This document shows positions 25,871 to 33,972 of a DNA stretch of 42,017 nucleotides, piece by piece. The stretch comes from Bacteroidaceae bacterium (GTDB lineage Bacteria; Bacteroidota; Bacteroidia; Bacteroidales; Bacteroidaceae). The stretch's first letter is position 1, and each line of letters opens with the position of its first letter. The position numbers were made by a program, and so were the translations under genes. The notes under the pieces are model-generated. The model saw nothing but the letters and a program-made list of their open reading frames with translations. It ran no database searches and was not told the DNA's origin. Location of the stretch: assembly GCA_017530735.1 (NCBI GenBank), contig JAFXMB010000142.1:1-42017 (forward strand), given 5' to 3'.

Positions 25871-27922
25871 ATGAGAACAAACAGATTATTAGCCCTCTTT
25901 TCTTTGATTGCAATGGCAGCAGGGTCATTAACCCTTTCTGCTTGCTGGGACGAGCAACACCCCGGTACTTATTACACCTTCACAGGCCAGACCATCGGTT
26001 CTGACCTGGCGTCAAAACCCGAGTACAGTGACTTTGTCCGTATCCTGGAAAGAGCCGGAATGTGGACCAACCTTATCACTTACGGTCACACAACATGCTT
26101 TGCGCCTGACAATGACGCCATTGCCTTATTCCTGAAAGAACGCGAGGCCATGGCCCGCAGATTAGGAAAGGATGTCACTTACAACACTGTTGATGATCTT
26201 CCCAAAGAGGATTGCGACACCTTGGCATGGACTCACCTGGTTGATGTCACCTGCTATCTGGGTGACCTGATTCCTGGACTTCTGCCTAAAGTCAACCTTA
26301 ACGACCGTTTCCTGATTCTCACCCTGGATTCCACCAAAGAAATCATGTTGGGAGACAGCGCCGTATATCTGCAGAGACGCATTAACAATGCTATCGTCGA
26401 GGTAAAGGATGACTCCTGCGAAAACGGTGTAGTACACTTCATAGACCGTTGCATCGACTTTGGCGGTGACTACGTATATGACCTTGTAGACAATGATCCC
26501 AAGACTCATCTGTTCAGTATCGCCCTTAAGGAGTGCGGTTACCACGATATCCTGAGTGAGTGGTATGACAAGGATTACAAGATCGGTGATGACTCTGTAT
26601 CAAAGGGAGTTGACCTGAAATCAGCCGGTAATGATTATAAGGTATTCTATTGGGATAAGAGAAAGACCAATTTCACGCTGCTGGTTCCCACCGATTCAAT
26701 CTTCAACCTGAACGGTGTATTTGATCTGGATGACATGTTTGAGATGGCCAATGAGATATACAACCCCAAAAATGAGTTGAGTCAGGAGATTCTGAGCGAT
26801 TACAAGAATCCGCAGAACCCCCTCTTCAAGTTCATGGCTTACCATATCCTGCCGTTCCTGACAGACCTTTCCAGAATCAACGGCCGCGAAGATATCGTCT
26901 CCACATACAACGCAGGCCTCCTGGATCCTGAAGACTACTTCCAGCCCTATCTCCCCAAGAGTATTATGAGAATCTCATCAAGACTCAAGAGCGGAAAGCC
27001 CGATATGAACAATATCTACATCAACAGTCGCGGCACTGAAGGAAACGGAACTCAGAACTTCGGCGGACCTAAGGTACGCGGTATCAGAATTCTCACCGCC
27101 GAAGAGATGAAGGTTGCAAAATACAGTGCCCTGAACGGTGTATACCATTACATTGATGGTATTCTGAAATATGACGAAGATACACGTGAGAATATTCTGG
27201 ACCGTCGTATGAGAATAGACTGCACCACTCTGTCACCTGACTTCATCACTTCAGGAGCCCGCCAGTTTGATGCCAGCAACACAGGTGTAAGCAAGTACGG
27301 AAGCGGATTCAAGGATCCCAAGAACTTTACATCATACAATTCTGAATACACACTGTCCGTCCGTGCCCCGAACACATCAAGCAGTTACGCCTATGAGGGT
27401 GACGGTATAGACATTGAAGGACAGTTTGACATGTATGTTAAGCTTCCTCCCGTTCCGCACAACGGAACATGGCAGCTGCGCCTCTCATACCGTTCCAACA
27501 GCCTGTGCGGTATTATCCAGACCTATTTTGCCGCTCTTCCGGTAGGCCAGGAAGTTGACAGAACTGATTGGTCTCCTCTGGGTCTGCCTATAGATCTGAG
27601 AGTCAATCTGGAATCTCCTTCAGTAGGTTGGATTAACGACGATGATCTTGAGAGCGCTTCAGAAGTTGAGGCTTTGGATAAATCAATGAAGAACCGCGGT
27701 TGGATGAAGGGTTCCGATGCACAGAGAACCGCTACTGACATTCTGCATCGCAAAGTAAATACAATGGGACGTCTGATTGTGGCTACCGAGTACATGACTT
27801 CAAATACTGACTACTACATCCGTTTCAAGCAGCTTCTTGACAACAAAAAGGCCGAGTTCCTGTTTGACTACATTGAATTGGTTCCCAAATCCGTGTTTGA
27901 TAATGCCGAGGATAAGCATTGA
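25871..27922 (+). CDS. Two-FAS1-domain (fasciclin) lipoprotein
   Basis: 683 residues. Lipoprotein signal ends at LSAC (Cys25), predicting a lipidated, possibly surface-exposed protein. A first fasciclin domain (about 40-200) shows TTCFAPDNDAIALFL and the closing GVVHFIDRCID; a second (about 210-440) shows FTLLVPTDSIFNLNG and NGVYHYIDGILKYDE. The C-terminal third (about 450-675) is beta-rich, with jelly-roll-like features (GDGIDIEGQFDMYVKLPPVPHNGTWQLRLSYR, DYIELVP), and may be a ligand-binding module. In Bacteroidota such proteins often lie in polysaccharide-use or adhesion loci, but no SusC/SusD pair is in this window. It is monocistronic, between its own promoter and terminator. Function inferred as adhesion or glycan binding; substrate unknown. 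Confidence 0.85.
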   Translation: MRTNRLLALFSLIAMAAGSLTLSACWDEQHPGTYYTFTGQTIGSDLASKPEYSDFVRILERAGMWTNLITYGHTTCFAPDNDAIALFLKEREAMARRLGKDVTYNTVDDLPKEDCDTLAWTHLVDVTCYLGDLIPGLLPKVNLNDRFLILTLDSTKEIMLGDSAVYLQRRINNAIVEVKDDSCENGVVHFIDRCIDFGGDYVYDLVDNDPKTHLFSIALKECGYHDILSEWYDKDYKIGDDSVSKGVDLKSAGNDYKVFYWDKRKTNFTLLVPTDSIFNLNGVFDLDDMFEMANEIYNPKNELSQEILSDYKNPQNPLFKFMAYHILPFLTDLSRINGREDIVSTYNAGLLDPEDYFQPYLPKSIMRISSRLKSGKPDMNNIYINSRGTEGNGTQNFGGPKVRGIRILTAEEMKVAKYSALNGVYHYIDGILKYDEDTRENILDRRMRIDCTTLSPDFITSGARQFDASNTGVSKYGSGFKDPKNFTSYNSEYTLSVRAPNTSSSYAYEGDGIDIEGQFDMYVKLPPVPHNGTWQLRLSYRSNSLCGIIQTYFAALPVGQEVDRTDWSPLGLPIDLRVNLESPSVGWINDDDLESASEVEALDKSMKNRGWMKGSDAQRTATDILHRKVNTMGRLIVATEYMTSNTDYYIRFKQLLDNKKAEFLFDYIELVPKSVFDNAEDKH

Positions 27923-27943
27923 TTGACACTCACTTAAAAAAGG

Positions 27944-27979
27944 CAACTCCGATGATACTTCGTCGGAGTTGTTTTTTTT
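27944..27979 (+). terminator. Rho-independent terminator of the fasciclin gene
   Basis: A 9-bp stem (27944-27952 with 27963-27971; CAACTCCGA / TCGGAGTTG), 10-nt loop and eight consecutive T residues (27972-27979). Confidence 0.9.
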
Positions 27980-28000
27980 GAAAAAAATTTGGCTTTTCGC

Positions 28001-28031
28001 TTTGGAGTAATGACAAAAAGGAGTACCTTTG
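28001..28031 (+). promoter_or_regulatory. Sigma-ABfr promoter of tRNA-Lys
   Basis: TTTG (28001-28004), 19-bp spacer, TACCTTTG (28024-28031) followed by C: a full consensus match. Predicted start near 28038, about 19 nt before the mature tRNA. Confidence 0.82.
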
Positions 28032-28056
28032 CATCGCTTTACGAGAAAGCAGTGAT

Positions 28057-28129
28057 GCGCGATTAGCTCAGTTGGTAGAGCAATTGACTCTTAATCAATG
28101 GGTCCAGGGTTCGAATCCCTGATCGCGTA
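28057..28129 (+). tRNA. tRNA-Lys (anticodon CTT)
   Basis: 73-nt cloverleaf. Acceptor stem GCGCGAT / ATCGCGT (one G-U pair at position 1-72), D arm GCTC-AGTTGGTA-GAGC, anticodon stem ATTGA / TCAAT with loop CTCTTAA (anticodon CTT, reading AAG), T arm CAGGG-TTCGAAT-CCCTG and discriminator A. The CCA end is not encoded. Monocistronic, with its own promoter and terminator. Confidence 0.97.
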
Positions 28130-28130
28130 C

Positions 28131-28164
28131 AAAAAAGTGGAGGCCTTTAGACCTCCACTTTTTT
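28131..28164. terminator. Bidirectional terminator between tRNA-Lys and the MBL-fold gene
   Basis: A 13-bp perfect stem (28131-28143 with 28152-28164; AAAAAAGTGGAGG / CCTCCACTTTTTT) with an 8-nt loop; A and T runs make it usable from both strands. The stem begins one base past the tRNA 3' end plus one. Confidence 0.9.
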
Positions 28165-28179
28165 GTACACTACCTTTTT

Positions 28180-28983
28180 CTATTCAAATATATACAATTC
28201 GCTGGGAGTGGTGCGTTTCAGGGCGCAGAGCTGAACATCCTTGCCGGGGATAACCCCTACTCCACGGAGTTCGTATTCTACGGTTTTGTAGGCTATTTCG
28301 GGGTGGTTGTTCTCTCCGCTCAGGTGGCAGAGCCAGATGTTCTTGAGGTCGGGATGAATGTTCTCGGCCAGGAACTTGGCTGTAGTTTTGTTGCTGAGGT
28401 GTCCCTGAGGGCTTGTAATGCGATCTTTCAGGAACTGGGGATAGTTACCCATCCGCAGCATATCCTCGTCATAGTTGGCTTCCATGATCAAGTAGTTGGC
28501 CTGGAGAATGTACTTGGAAGCGGTCTCGGTGATATGGCCAAGGTCAGTGACAAAGCAGAACACCTTGCCGTCCACCTCTACACGGTAGCCAACGTTATCG
28601 GTTCCGTCATGAGGCACCTCAAACGGAGTGATGGTAAACTCGTGGAAACTGAAGGGAACCTCCTTCTCCACAAAACGTACGCAACTGGACAGTTTCTCTG
28701 TCATGCAGTAGTTGTTGTTGATACCCTCATGGGTCTCACGTGTGGCGTACACAGGGATAGCGCACTTCTCACCCAGATTGCCAAGAGCCTTGATATGGTC
28801 AGCGTGATCATGTGTCACAAATACTGCCATGATTCTCTCAAACGGAACACCGGCATCCTTGAGGTGTCCTTTGATCTGTTTTACCGGTATGCCGGCGTCA
28901 ATCAGGATTGCATGTTCGTCTGTGCCAAGATAGTAGCAGTTTCCGCTGCTTCCACTTGACAAACTCATAAAGTAGATTTTCAT
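28180..28983 (-). CDS. MBL-fold metallo-hydrolase (WalJ/YycJ-like)
   Basis: 267 residues. Metallo-beta-lactamase fold: N-terminal SLSSGSSGNCYYLGTDEHAILIDAG is diagnostic of the YycJ/WalJ group, the metal motif is THDHADHIKAL (HxHxDH), followed by PHDGTDNVGYRV, VTDLGH, EANYD and SPQGHLSN for the second metal site. Members act as 5'-3' exonuclease-like or DNA-repair-linked hydrolases in Gram-positive bacteria and sit beside walRK there; here no WalRK is adjacent. It lies 49 nt after the TamL-like gene on the same strand and is probably co-transcribed with it. Cytoplasmic. Fold assignment is firm, substrate is not. Confidence 0.93.
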   Translation of the reverse strand: MKIYFMSLSSGSSGNCYYLGTDEHAILIDAGIPVKQIKGHLKDAGVPFERIMAVFVTHDHADHIKALGNLGEKCAIPVYATRETHEGINNNYCMTEKLSSCVRFVEKEVPFSFHEFTITPFEVPHDGTDNVGYRVEVDGKVFCFVTDLGHITETASKYILQANYLIMEANYDEDMLRMGNYPQFLKDRITSPQGHLSNKTTAKFLAENIHPDLKNIWLCHLSGENNHPEIAYKTVEYELRGVGVIPGKDVQLCALKRTTPSELYIFE

Positions 28984-29032
28984 TTTTATGTTGTCTTATT
29001 TCCTTTTTCATAATCATGTGTGTCTTTAATGG

Positions 29033-31318
29033 TCAGAACGGATAGCCCACAGCCAGATGGAATGCAAAATCCCTGCTGAAATCAGGGTGTACCAGAGGCA
29101 GACGGCGATACATGGTACGTCCCGAAGGATTGTAGGCCTTCATACCGCCGTCAAGTCTGAGAACCAGGAATCCGAAATCAAATCTGAGTCCCAGTCCATA
29201 GGAGACAGCTATCTGCTTATAGAAACTGCTGAATTCGAACAAGCCGCCGGGCTGTTCGGTATATTCACGTATGGTCCAGATGTTACCGGCATCAATGAAT
29301 GCTGCGCCATTTACCTTCCAGAACAGTTTGGAACGGTATTCAAGGCTTGCACCCAGTTTGATGTCACCGGACTGTTTGATGTAATCAATGGTTTTGTCAT
29401 CGCCCCTGAACTTACCGGGTCCGAGTTCACGGACAGCCCAACCGCGCACGCTGTTGGCACCGCCGGCAAAGTATCGCTTCTCAAACGGCAGACTCGTGGA
29501 GTTTCCGTAGGGAACAGCTATGCCCCACTCCGTATGCAGCACAAAGTTGTTCATGCGGTCCAGGCGCCAGTTTGCGGTGAATGAGAAATCATGCTTGACA
29601 TATTGCGCAAACGCAACACCGAACACCTTGTTCTGTCCGGCTTCATTCTTCTCAAAACTGAGCGGTTCGGCCAGCAGGTTGAGCATATTGCCCGATGTCT
29701 CAACGCCCACACGTACCGAATACTGGAACGGAGCGACAGAGTTTATCCTGGCGTTTGAATAATAGAACGTATAGCCGAACTTGGTTATGAGCAGGTCCTC
29801 ATAGTTATATCTCAGAATAGATCTGGCCGAGTAGACCTGATCAAGATACTCTGACTTGAAATAGTCCGATATCCATGGCACCACAAGATAGTTCAGGTCC
29901 AGCACGTCAAGCTGGTGTGTCTGCTGCCATGTCTCTCCCCAGCGGTAACTCCAGCCTGCCGAGAATATGGTTTTCTGGAACTCGGGGCGGCGCTGTGCGT
30001 TAACCTTGAAACTGAATCGGGACGTTGCCTGGCTTCGGCGCTGCAGGTCCTGTGACATGAAAGGCATCAGGAACTCCGGGAAATCCAGGTTTGCCTCAAG
30101 ACCATATTCCAGATAGGTGTCACCAGTGTAACCGGGCAGGTTGGATATGGACTCGTATGCTCCGCGGAGTTTTATGGTCAGCTGCTCCGAACCTCTGAAC
30201 AGGTTGCGGTTGGTGAATGAAAGGGATGCGGCTGCGCCTAGATCACCGGCAGTATTGGTTCCCTCAACCTCAAATGAGAATGAATGTTTGGGCAGGCTCA
30301 TAAGGAGCACGTTGACATTCAGAAGATTGTCACTGCCGGGCACCACGCTGGGACTGATATCCGAATAACGGAGCATTCCAAGGCGTGAAAGCGATGAATA
30401 TGTCTTGGAGATTGAGTCAGAGTTGAATGTCATTCCCTCCCTGAGGAATGAATGTATGTCAAGGATCTTGGGACGCAGCATGGGCTTGCTGTTGTTGCCG
30501 GGATAGGTCAGGCTGAATCCGTTGTAGTTCTCTATTGAACTGGATGTTGAAGGATCAGGCAGATTGCCGTTCTCATCGGACAGCACGTAATCAATGGATG
30601 AAATTGTGAACTGTCTGTGCGGATGAACGGTGCCGTCCTCATCGGTGCTCTCGGCCGCCACGATCATTCTCAGACCCACCTTGTCGCTGCCCTTGGCGGT
30701 ATCGGCCACGAATGATACAAAATCGCGGTTGAACAGGTAGTATCCGTAGCGGCGTACCAGGCTGACTATGCGGTTACGCTCATCGTCCAGAAGGGAGGCG
30801 TCCAGGTTGATGCCGGGCACCAGAAGAGTCTCATCCTTGTGCTCGTTGAAGATGCGTCTTATCTCTTCATCCTGGATGGTAACCCTCACGCTGTCAACCA
30901 CGAACATTTTTCCGGGATGGAGTTCATAGTGGACGGTGGTCTTGGGCCTGCGTTTGTTATGTGCCGTGTAGGTAACCTGAGCGTTCAGATAACCTGAATT
31001 CATCAGGGAACGTTTCATATCAACGCAGGTGGCCTCTGAGAGCAACTGGTCATAAAGCACCGGTGCCTCACCTGATTTGGTATGTGTCAGGGAGTAGAAC
31101 CTGAGCGGAAAACGGAACATTCCGAACCAACGTGAATTGGGTGTCTGATATGAAAGATTCTTAAACTTGGATACGTCCTGTATGCCCTTACTGTCGGATG
31201 TAACCTCCACCTTGTTGAGCAGGTGCTGTCCATCAGGTACGTACTTGTAGACTGAGCAGGATGCCAACCACATGACTGCGGCCGACGCTATCAGAATATG
31301 TAATTTACTCCTGCCCAT
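29033..31318 (-). CDS. tamL: TamL-like Omp85-family outer-membrane lipoprotein
   Basis: 761 residues. The N-terminus ends in WLASC (Cys21), a lipobox, which separates it from classical signal-peptide BamA. POTRA-like domains occupy about 25-330 (for example LHPGKMFVVDSVRV, GMTFNSDSISKTYSSLSRLGMLRYSDISPSV trimmed to its ends GMTFNSDS and LGMLRYSDI), followed by a C-terminal 16-strand barrel with RYFAGGANSVRGWAVRELGPG, the Omp85 VRGF-type lid motif, here VRGW. The lipidated TamA-like protein of Bacteroidota is called TamL and works with TamB in outer-membrane homeostasis. No tamB gene lies in the window. It is divergent from trmH with a strong promoter; the MBL-fold gene follows. It could also be another Omp85 paralogue, but BamA is unlikely. 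Confidence 0.85.
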   Translation of the reverse strand: MGRSKLHILIASAAVMWLASCSVYKYVPDGQHLLNKVEVTSDSKGIQDVSKFKNLSYQTPNSRWFGMFRFPLRFYSLTHTKSGEAPVLYDQLLSEATCVDMKRSLMNSGYLNAQVTYTAHNKRRPKTTVHYELHPGKMFVVDSVRVTIQDEEIRRIFNEHKDETLLVPGINLDASLLDDERNRIVSLVRRYGYYLFNRDFVSFVADTAKGSDKVGLRMIVAAESTDEDGTVHPHRQFTISSIDYVLSDENGNLPDPSTSSSIENYNGFSLTYPGNNSKPMLRPKILDIHSFLREGMTFNSDSISKTYSSLSRLGMLRYSDISPSVVPGSDNLLNVNVLLMSLPKHSFSFEVEGTNTAGDLGAAASLSFTNRNLFRGSEQLTIKLRGAYESISNLPGYTGDTYLEYGLEANLDFPEFLMPFMSQDLQRRSQATSRFSFKVNAQRRPEFQKTIFSAGWSYRWGETWQQTHQLDVLDLNYLVVPWISDYFKSEYLDQVYSARSILRYNYEDLLITKFGYTFYYSNARINSVAPFQYSVRVGVETSGNMLNLLAEPLSFEKNEAGQNKVFGVAFAQYVKHDFSFTANWRLDRMNNFVLHTEWGIAVPYGNSTSLPFEKRYFAGGANSVRGWAVRELGPGKFRGDDKTIDYIKQSGDIKLGASLEYRSKLFWKVNGAAFIDAGNIWTIREYTEQPGGLFEFSSFYKQIAVSYGLGLRFDFGFLVLRLDGGMKAYNPSGRTMYRRLPLVHPDFSRDFAFHLAVGYPF

Positions 31319-31340
31319 ATTGAGTATACCATAAATTTTT

Positions 31341-31371
31341 CAAAGATACAGAAAGTAGACATGGTATCAAA
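31341..31371 (-). promoter_or_regulatory. Sigma-ABfr promoter of the tamL-like gene
   Basis: On the minus strand TTTG (31368-31371), 19-bp spacer, TATCTTTG (31341-31348): full consensus. Predicted start near 31334, about 16 nt before the ATG at 31318. Confidence 0.8.
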
Positions 31372-31391
31372 GAGCAGATTTGAAAAATAAC

Positions 31392-31399
31392 TATCTTTA
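31392..31399 (+). promoter_or_regulatory. Possible -7 element for trmH-type gene
   Basis: TATCTTTA followed by C is one base off TAnnTTTG, 21 nt before the ATG at 31420; no TTTG at the -33 position. Weak call. Confidence 0.35.
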
Positions 31400-31419
31400 C
31401 ACCAACCAAATTAACGCGC

Positions 31420-32184
31420 ATGCTCAGCAAGAATGACATAAAGAACATCAAGAGTCTGGAACTTAAGAAGTTCCGTGACGAAAAGAGACTTTTTGTTGCC
31501 GAAGGACATAAACTGGTCGGTGAACTGCTGGGCGTTTTTAAGTGTGTCCTTCTGGTTGCCACCCAGGAATGGCTGGGCAGCCACAGCCGGATTCCCGCAG
31601 ACCGCATAGAGGCCGTTACACCCGATGAGCTGAAACGGGCCAGTCTGCTACGCGCGCCACAGGATGTGCTGGGAGTATTCTGTATACCGGCTTACAGCCA
31701 GACCATGAAGGAGGCAGCCTCAGACAACCTGGTTCTTGCGCTTGACGATGTCCAGGATCCCGGTAATCTGGGTACTATAATAAGATTAGCCGACTGGTTC
31801 GGCATAAAGGATATCTTCTGTTCCAGAGGTACGGCCGACATCTACAATCCCAAGGCTGTCCAGGCAACTATGGGAGCCGTAGCAAGAGTAAGAATCCATT
31901 ACACGGACCTGGCAAAGGAACTGACCGCCCTGCCCGATTTGGTTCCCGTTTACGGAACTTTCCTTGAGGGCGACATCATCTATGACACCACCCTTTCAGC
32001 CAACGGCGTGATTATTATGGGAAATGAGGGAAACGGAATCAGCAAGGAGGTCGGCAAGACGGTAAACCGCAAGCTGTTTATCCCTGCATGGCCTGCAGGA
32101 GCCGCAACGTCAGAATCCCTGAATGTGGCAATCGCCACCGCAATAGTCTGCTCGGAATTCAGAAGGAGGTGTGGTAACGCATAA
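31420..32184 (+). CDS. TrmH/SpoU-family RNA 2'-O-methyltransferase
   Basis: 254 residues. An N-terminal substrate-binding L30e-like domain (LKKFRDEKRLFVAEGHKLVGELL) precedes a SPOUT knot with the three class motifs: DDVQDPGNLGTIIRLADWFG (motif 1, Asn and Arg), VIIMGNEGNGIS (motif 2) and the SESLNVAIATAIVCSEF segment (motif 3). Uses SAM to methylate ribose of tRNA or rRNA; which RNA (for example 23S G2251-type RlmB or tRNA) cannot be told. The 3' end overlaps the convergent DUF4296 gene by 26 nt. Divergent from the tamL-like gene. Confidence 0.93.
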   Translation: MLSKNDIKNIKSLELKKFRDEKRLFVAEGHKLVGELLGVFKCVLLVATQEWLGSHSRIPADRIEAVTPDELKRASLLRAPQDVLGVFCIPAYSQTMKEAASDNLVLALDDVQDPGNLGTIIRLADWFGIKDIFCSRGTADIYNPKAVQATMGAVARVRIHYTDLAKELTALPDLVPVYGTFLEGDIIYDTTLSANGVIIMGNEGNGISKEVGKTVNRKLFIPAWPAGAATSESLNVAIATAIVCSEFRRRCGNA

Positions 32185-32923
32185 GTTCCATCCCCGACAG
32201 AACCAATATGCCGTTACGGTTATCGGTCGAATCAAGATAGTTGACCGATCCGCTTATGCTTGAAAAATCCTTAGCCGTATCAAGTACAAGTGACAGTTCC
32301 ACAAGACCGCTGCTGCGCAGTATGGTATCTGATGTGGATACGCTGTCTTTGTAGTATGCGGAGAGTGAGATATAAGAATAACGGGGCACGCAGGTATCGG
32401 CCGATACAAAAGTCCCGTTCATGCTGAGGCGTATGGTGTCACCCTTATGGAATGTAGTGTCGCGGGATACCCTGTAGGTCAGTTTACTCATGTAATCAGA
32501 CGTGTTGAGTATTGCGCTCGGTGAAAGATACCAGAGGTTCACGCTATCTCCTGACTGGATTGTGAATGAGGTCTTTTCTATCTGTGACAGTGAGCGACTG
32601 GCCGATTTGTACTCGGCATCCACCCTGAGAGAGAGGCGCTTGTATATCTTGGCAAGTTCCTTGGGATTACGTGTGTACCATACCAGCGAGCGGTTGAAAT
32701 CCTCAACAGCGACACCGTTCTTCTCATATGCCCAGTCAATGTAGGCCTTTGAGGTGTATTTCTGCTCTTTTGAGAGTTCCTGGCCGATGGCCTGCGCCAG
32801 ATGATAGTCATAAAGGAACTGCTCCATCTTTTTGGGAGACATCACGTCATCGGGACGGTGCAGGCGGCAGCCCGAAAGGAGCGTGGCAAGCAAGACCAGT
32901 ACCAGTATATCAGTTTTCCTCAT
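32159..32923 (-). CDS. DUF4296 lipoprotein
   Basis: 254 residues. The lipoprotein signal ends at LLSGC (Cys19). The N-terminal half carries the DUF4296 pattern (MSPKKMEQFLYDYHLAQAIG, YIDWAYEKNGVAVEDFNRSLVWYTRNP), a Bacteroidota-specific family; the C-terminal half is beta-rich (TRDTTFHKGDTIRLSMNG-like strands) and of unknown role. It overlaps the end of lspA by 14 nt, so it is the last gene of the ileS-dksA-lspA unit. Notably it is itself a predicted substrate of LspA encoded just upstream. Its 3' end overlaps trmH on the other strand by 26 nt. Function unknown. Confidence 0.88.
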   Translation of the reverse strand: MRKTDILVLVLLATLLSGCRLHRPDDVMSPKKMEQFLYDYHLAQAIGQELSKEQKYTSKAYIDWAYEKNGVAVEDFNRSLVWYTRNPKELAKIYKRLSLRVDAEYKSASRSLSQIEKTSFTIQSGDSVNLWYLSPSAILNTSDYMSKLTYRVSRDTTFHKGDTIRLSMNGTFVSADTCVPRYSYISLSAYYKDSVSTSDTILRSSGLVELSLVLDTAKDFSSISGSVNYLDSTDNRNGILVLSGMELMRYHTSF

Positions 32924-33569
32924 CGGGGTCCTTGTATTTGAGGCCCATATTCACAAACTTGGTGTAGAAAAGCAGAAGCGTTATCACACCGCATGTGATA
33001 CATGAGTCCGCAAAATTGAATACAGGTTCAAAGAAGATGTCACCACCAACCAGAGGCATCCAATCCGGCCATGTCCAAAGCGGGAAATAGAACATATCCA
33101 CCACCTTGCCGTACAGGAACGGAGCATAGCCGTCTCCGAAGGCTGTCATGGTTGCCTCATTGAATGGTGTGCTTTCGGTAAATATCAGCCCATAGAACAT
33201 GCAGTCCAGCAGGTTGCCCATTGCACCTGCTATCACGAACGATATGGTCACGATATAACCTGTGGGGAAGCCCTTGTTTATGATCTTTATCAGGTACCAG
33301 GTAAAGAAACCTATGGCACCGATGCGGAACAGAGAGAGAAACAGTTTGCCTATTATCTCCATTCCAAAGGCCATACCGTTGTTCTCAACAAACAGTATCT
33401 TGAACCACGGCGTGACGTCAATACTTTCGCCAAGAGACATGCCGGTCTTGACCAGGATCTTGATAATCTGATCAATAACCAGTACAGAAAGGACTATTAT
33501 AAGCGAAATAAGTCCCTGACGGGAAGTCTTGCTGCTCTCCGGCTGAAAGTTATCCATGACGGGAATCAA
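32910..33569 (-). CDS. lspA: Lipoprotein signal peptidase (signal peptidase II)
   Basis: 219 residues. Cleaves prolipoprotein signal peptides in the inner membrane. TM helices lie near 19-37, 75-95, 104-122 and 185-206. The catalytic aspartates are Asp122 (GAMGNLLDCMFYG) and Asp188 (FNFADSCIT); VENNGMAFGM is the usual N-x-GxAFG segment. It is longer than the typical 160-170 residues because of an insertion at about 128-180, rich in Trp and Pro (YFPLWTWPDWMP), between the two aspartates. The ATG at 33569 overlaps the dksA-like stop by 4 nt; an ATG four codons downstream (33557) is an alternative. The window has many lipoprotein clients. Confidence 0.96.
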   Translation of the reverse strand: MIPVMDNFQPESSKTSRQGLISLIIVLSVLVIDQIIKILVKTGMSLGESIDVTPWFKILFVENNGMAFGMEIIGKLFLSLFRIGAIGFFTWYLIKIINKGFPTGYIVTISFVIAGAMGNLLDCMFYGLIFTESTPFNEATMTAFGDGYAPFLYGKVVDMFYFPLWTWPDWMPLVGGDIFFEPVFNFADSCITCGVITLLLFYTKFVNMGLKYKDPDEEN

Positions 33570-33943
33570 TGTTTGTTCTGCTTGGCCTCAATGCAAAGTG
33601 TAGCGTGAGGTACGGCGCGAAGACGCTCCTTGGGAATGAGTTTGCCTGTCTCGCGGCATATACCGTATGTCTTGTTCTCAATACGTACAAGTGCAGCCTG
33701 AAGTGACTGGATGAACTTCATCTGACGCTGTGCCAGACGTGTGGTTTCCTCCTTTGAAAGGGTGTTGGCTCCCTCCTCAAGGACCTTGTAAGTGGGAGAT
33801 GTGTCATCAGTACTGTTGTTGTCGGCATTCATAAGAGAGGCCTTGAGTGCATCATAGTCCCTCTGTGCAACTTCAAGTTTTTCATTGATAATCTGACGGA
33901 ACTCCTCAAGTTCCTCATCAGAATAGCGGTTCTTCTCTGCCAT
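33566..33943 (-). CDS. DksA/TraR-family RNA polymerase regulator with degenerate zinc finger
   Basis: 125 residues. DksA-like layout: a helical coiled-coil region (about 8-90) and a C-terminal globular zinc-finger segment (YGICRETGKLIPKERLRAVPHATLCIEAK). Of the four cysteines of C4 DksA only Cys96 and Cys117 remain; Thr99 and Ala120 replace the second of each pair, as also seen in many Bacteroidota members. The acidic pair of E. coli DksA coiled-coil tip (DxxDxA) is not conserved in form; the segment ADNNSTDDTSP is at the expected place. Likely binds RNA polymerase secondary channel; direct evidence is lacking. Lies between ileS (29 nt) and lspA (ATGA overlap). Confidence 0.9.
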   Translation of the reverse strand: MAEKNRYSDEELEEFRQIINEKLEVAQRDYDALKASLMNADNNSTDDTSPTYKVLEEGANTLSKEETTRLAQRQMKFIQSLQAALVRIENKTYGICRETGKLIPKERLRAVPHATLCIEAKQNKH

Positions 33944-33972
33944 AGCGGGGAATTTTAATTGGTTGTTAAGGT

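Noticed and set aside
28057-28180. Attachment site or island boundary at tRNA-Lys
   Set aside because: No duplicate of the tRNA 3' end was noticed elsewhere in the window, no integrase is near, and both flanks are ordinary genes.
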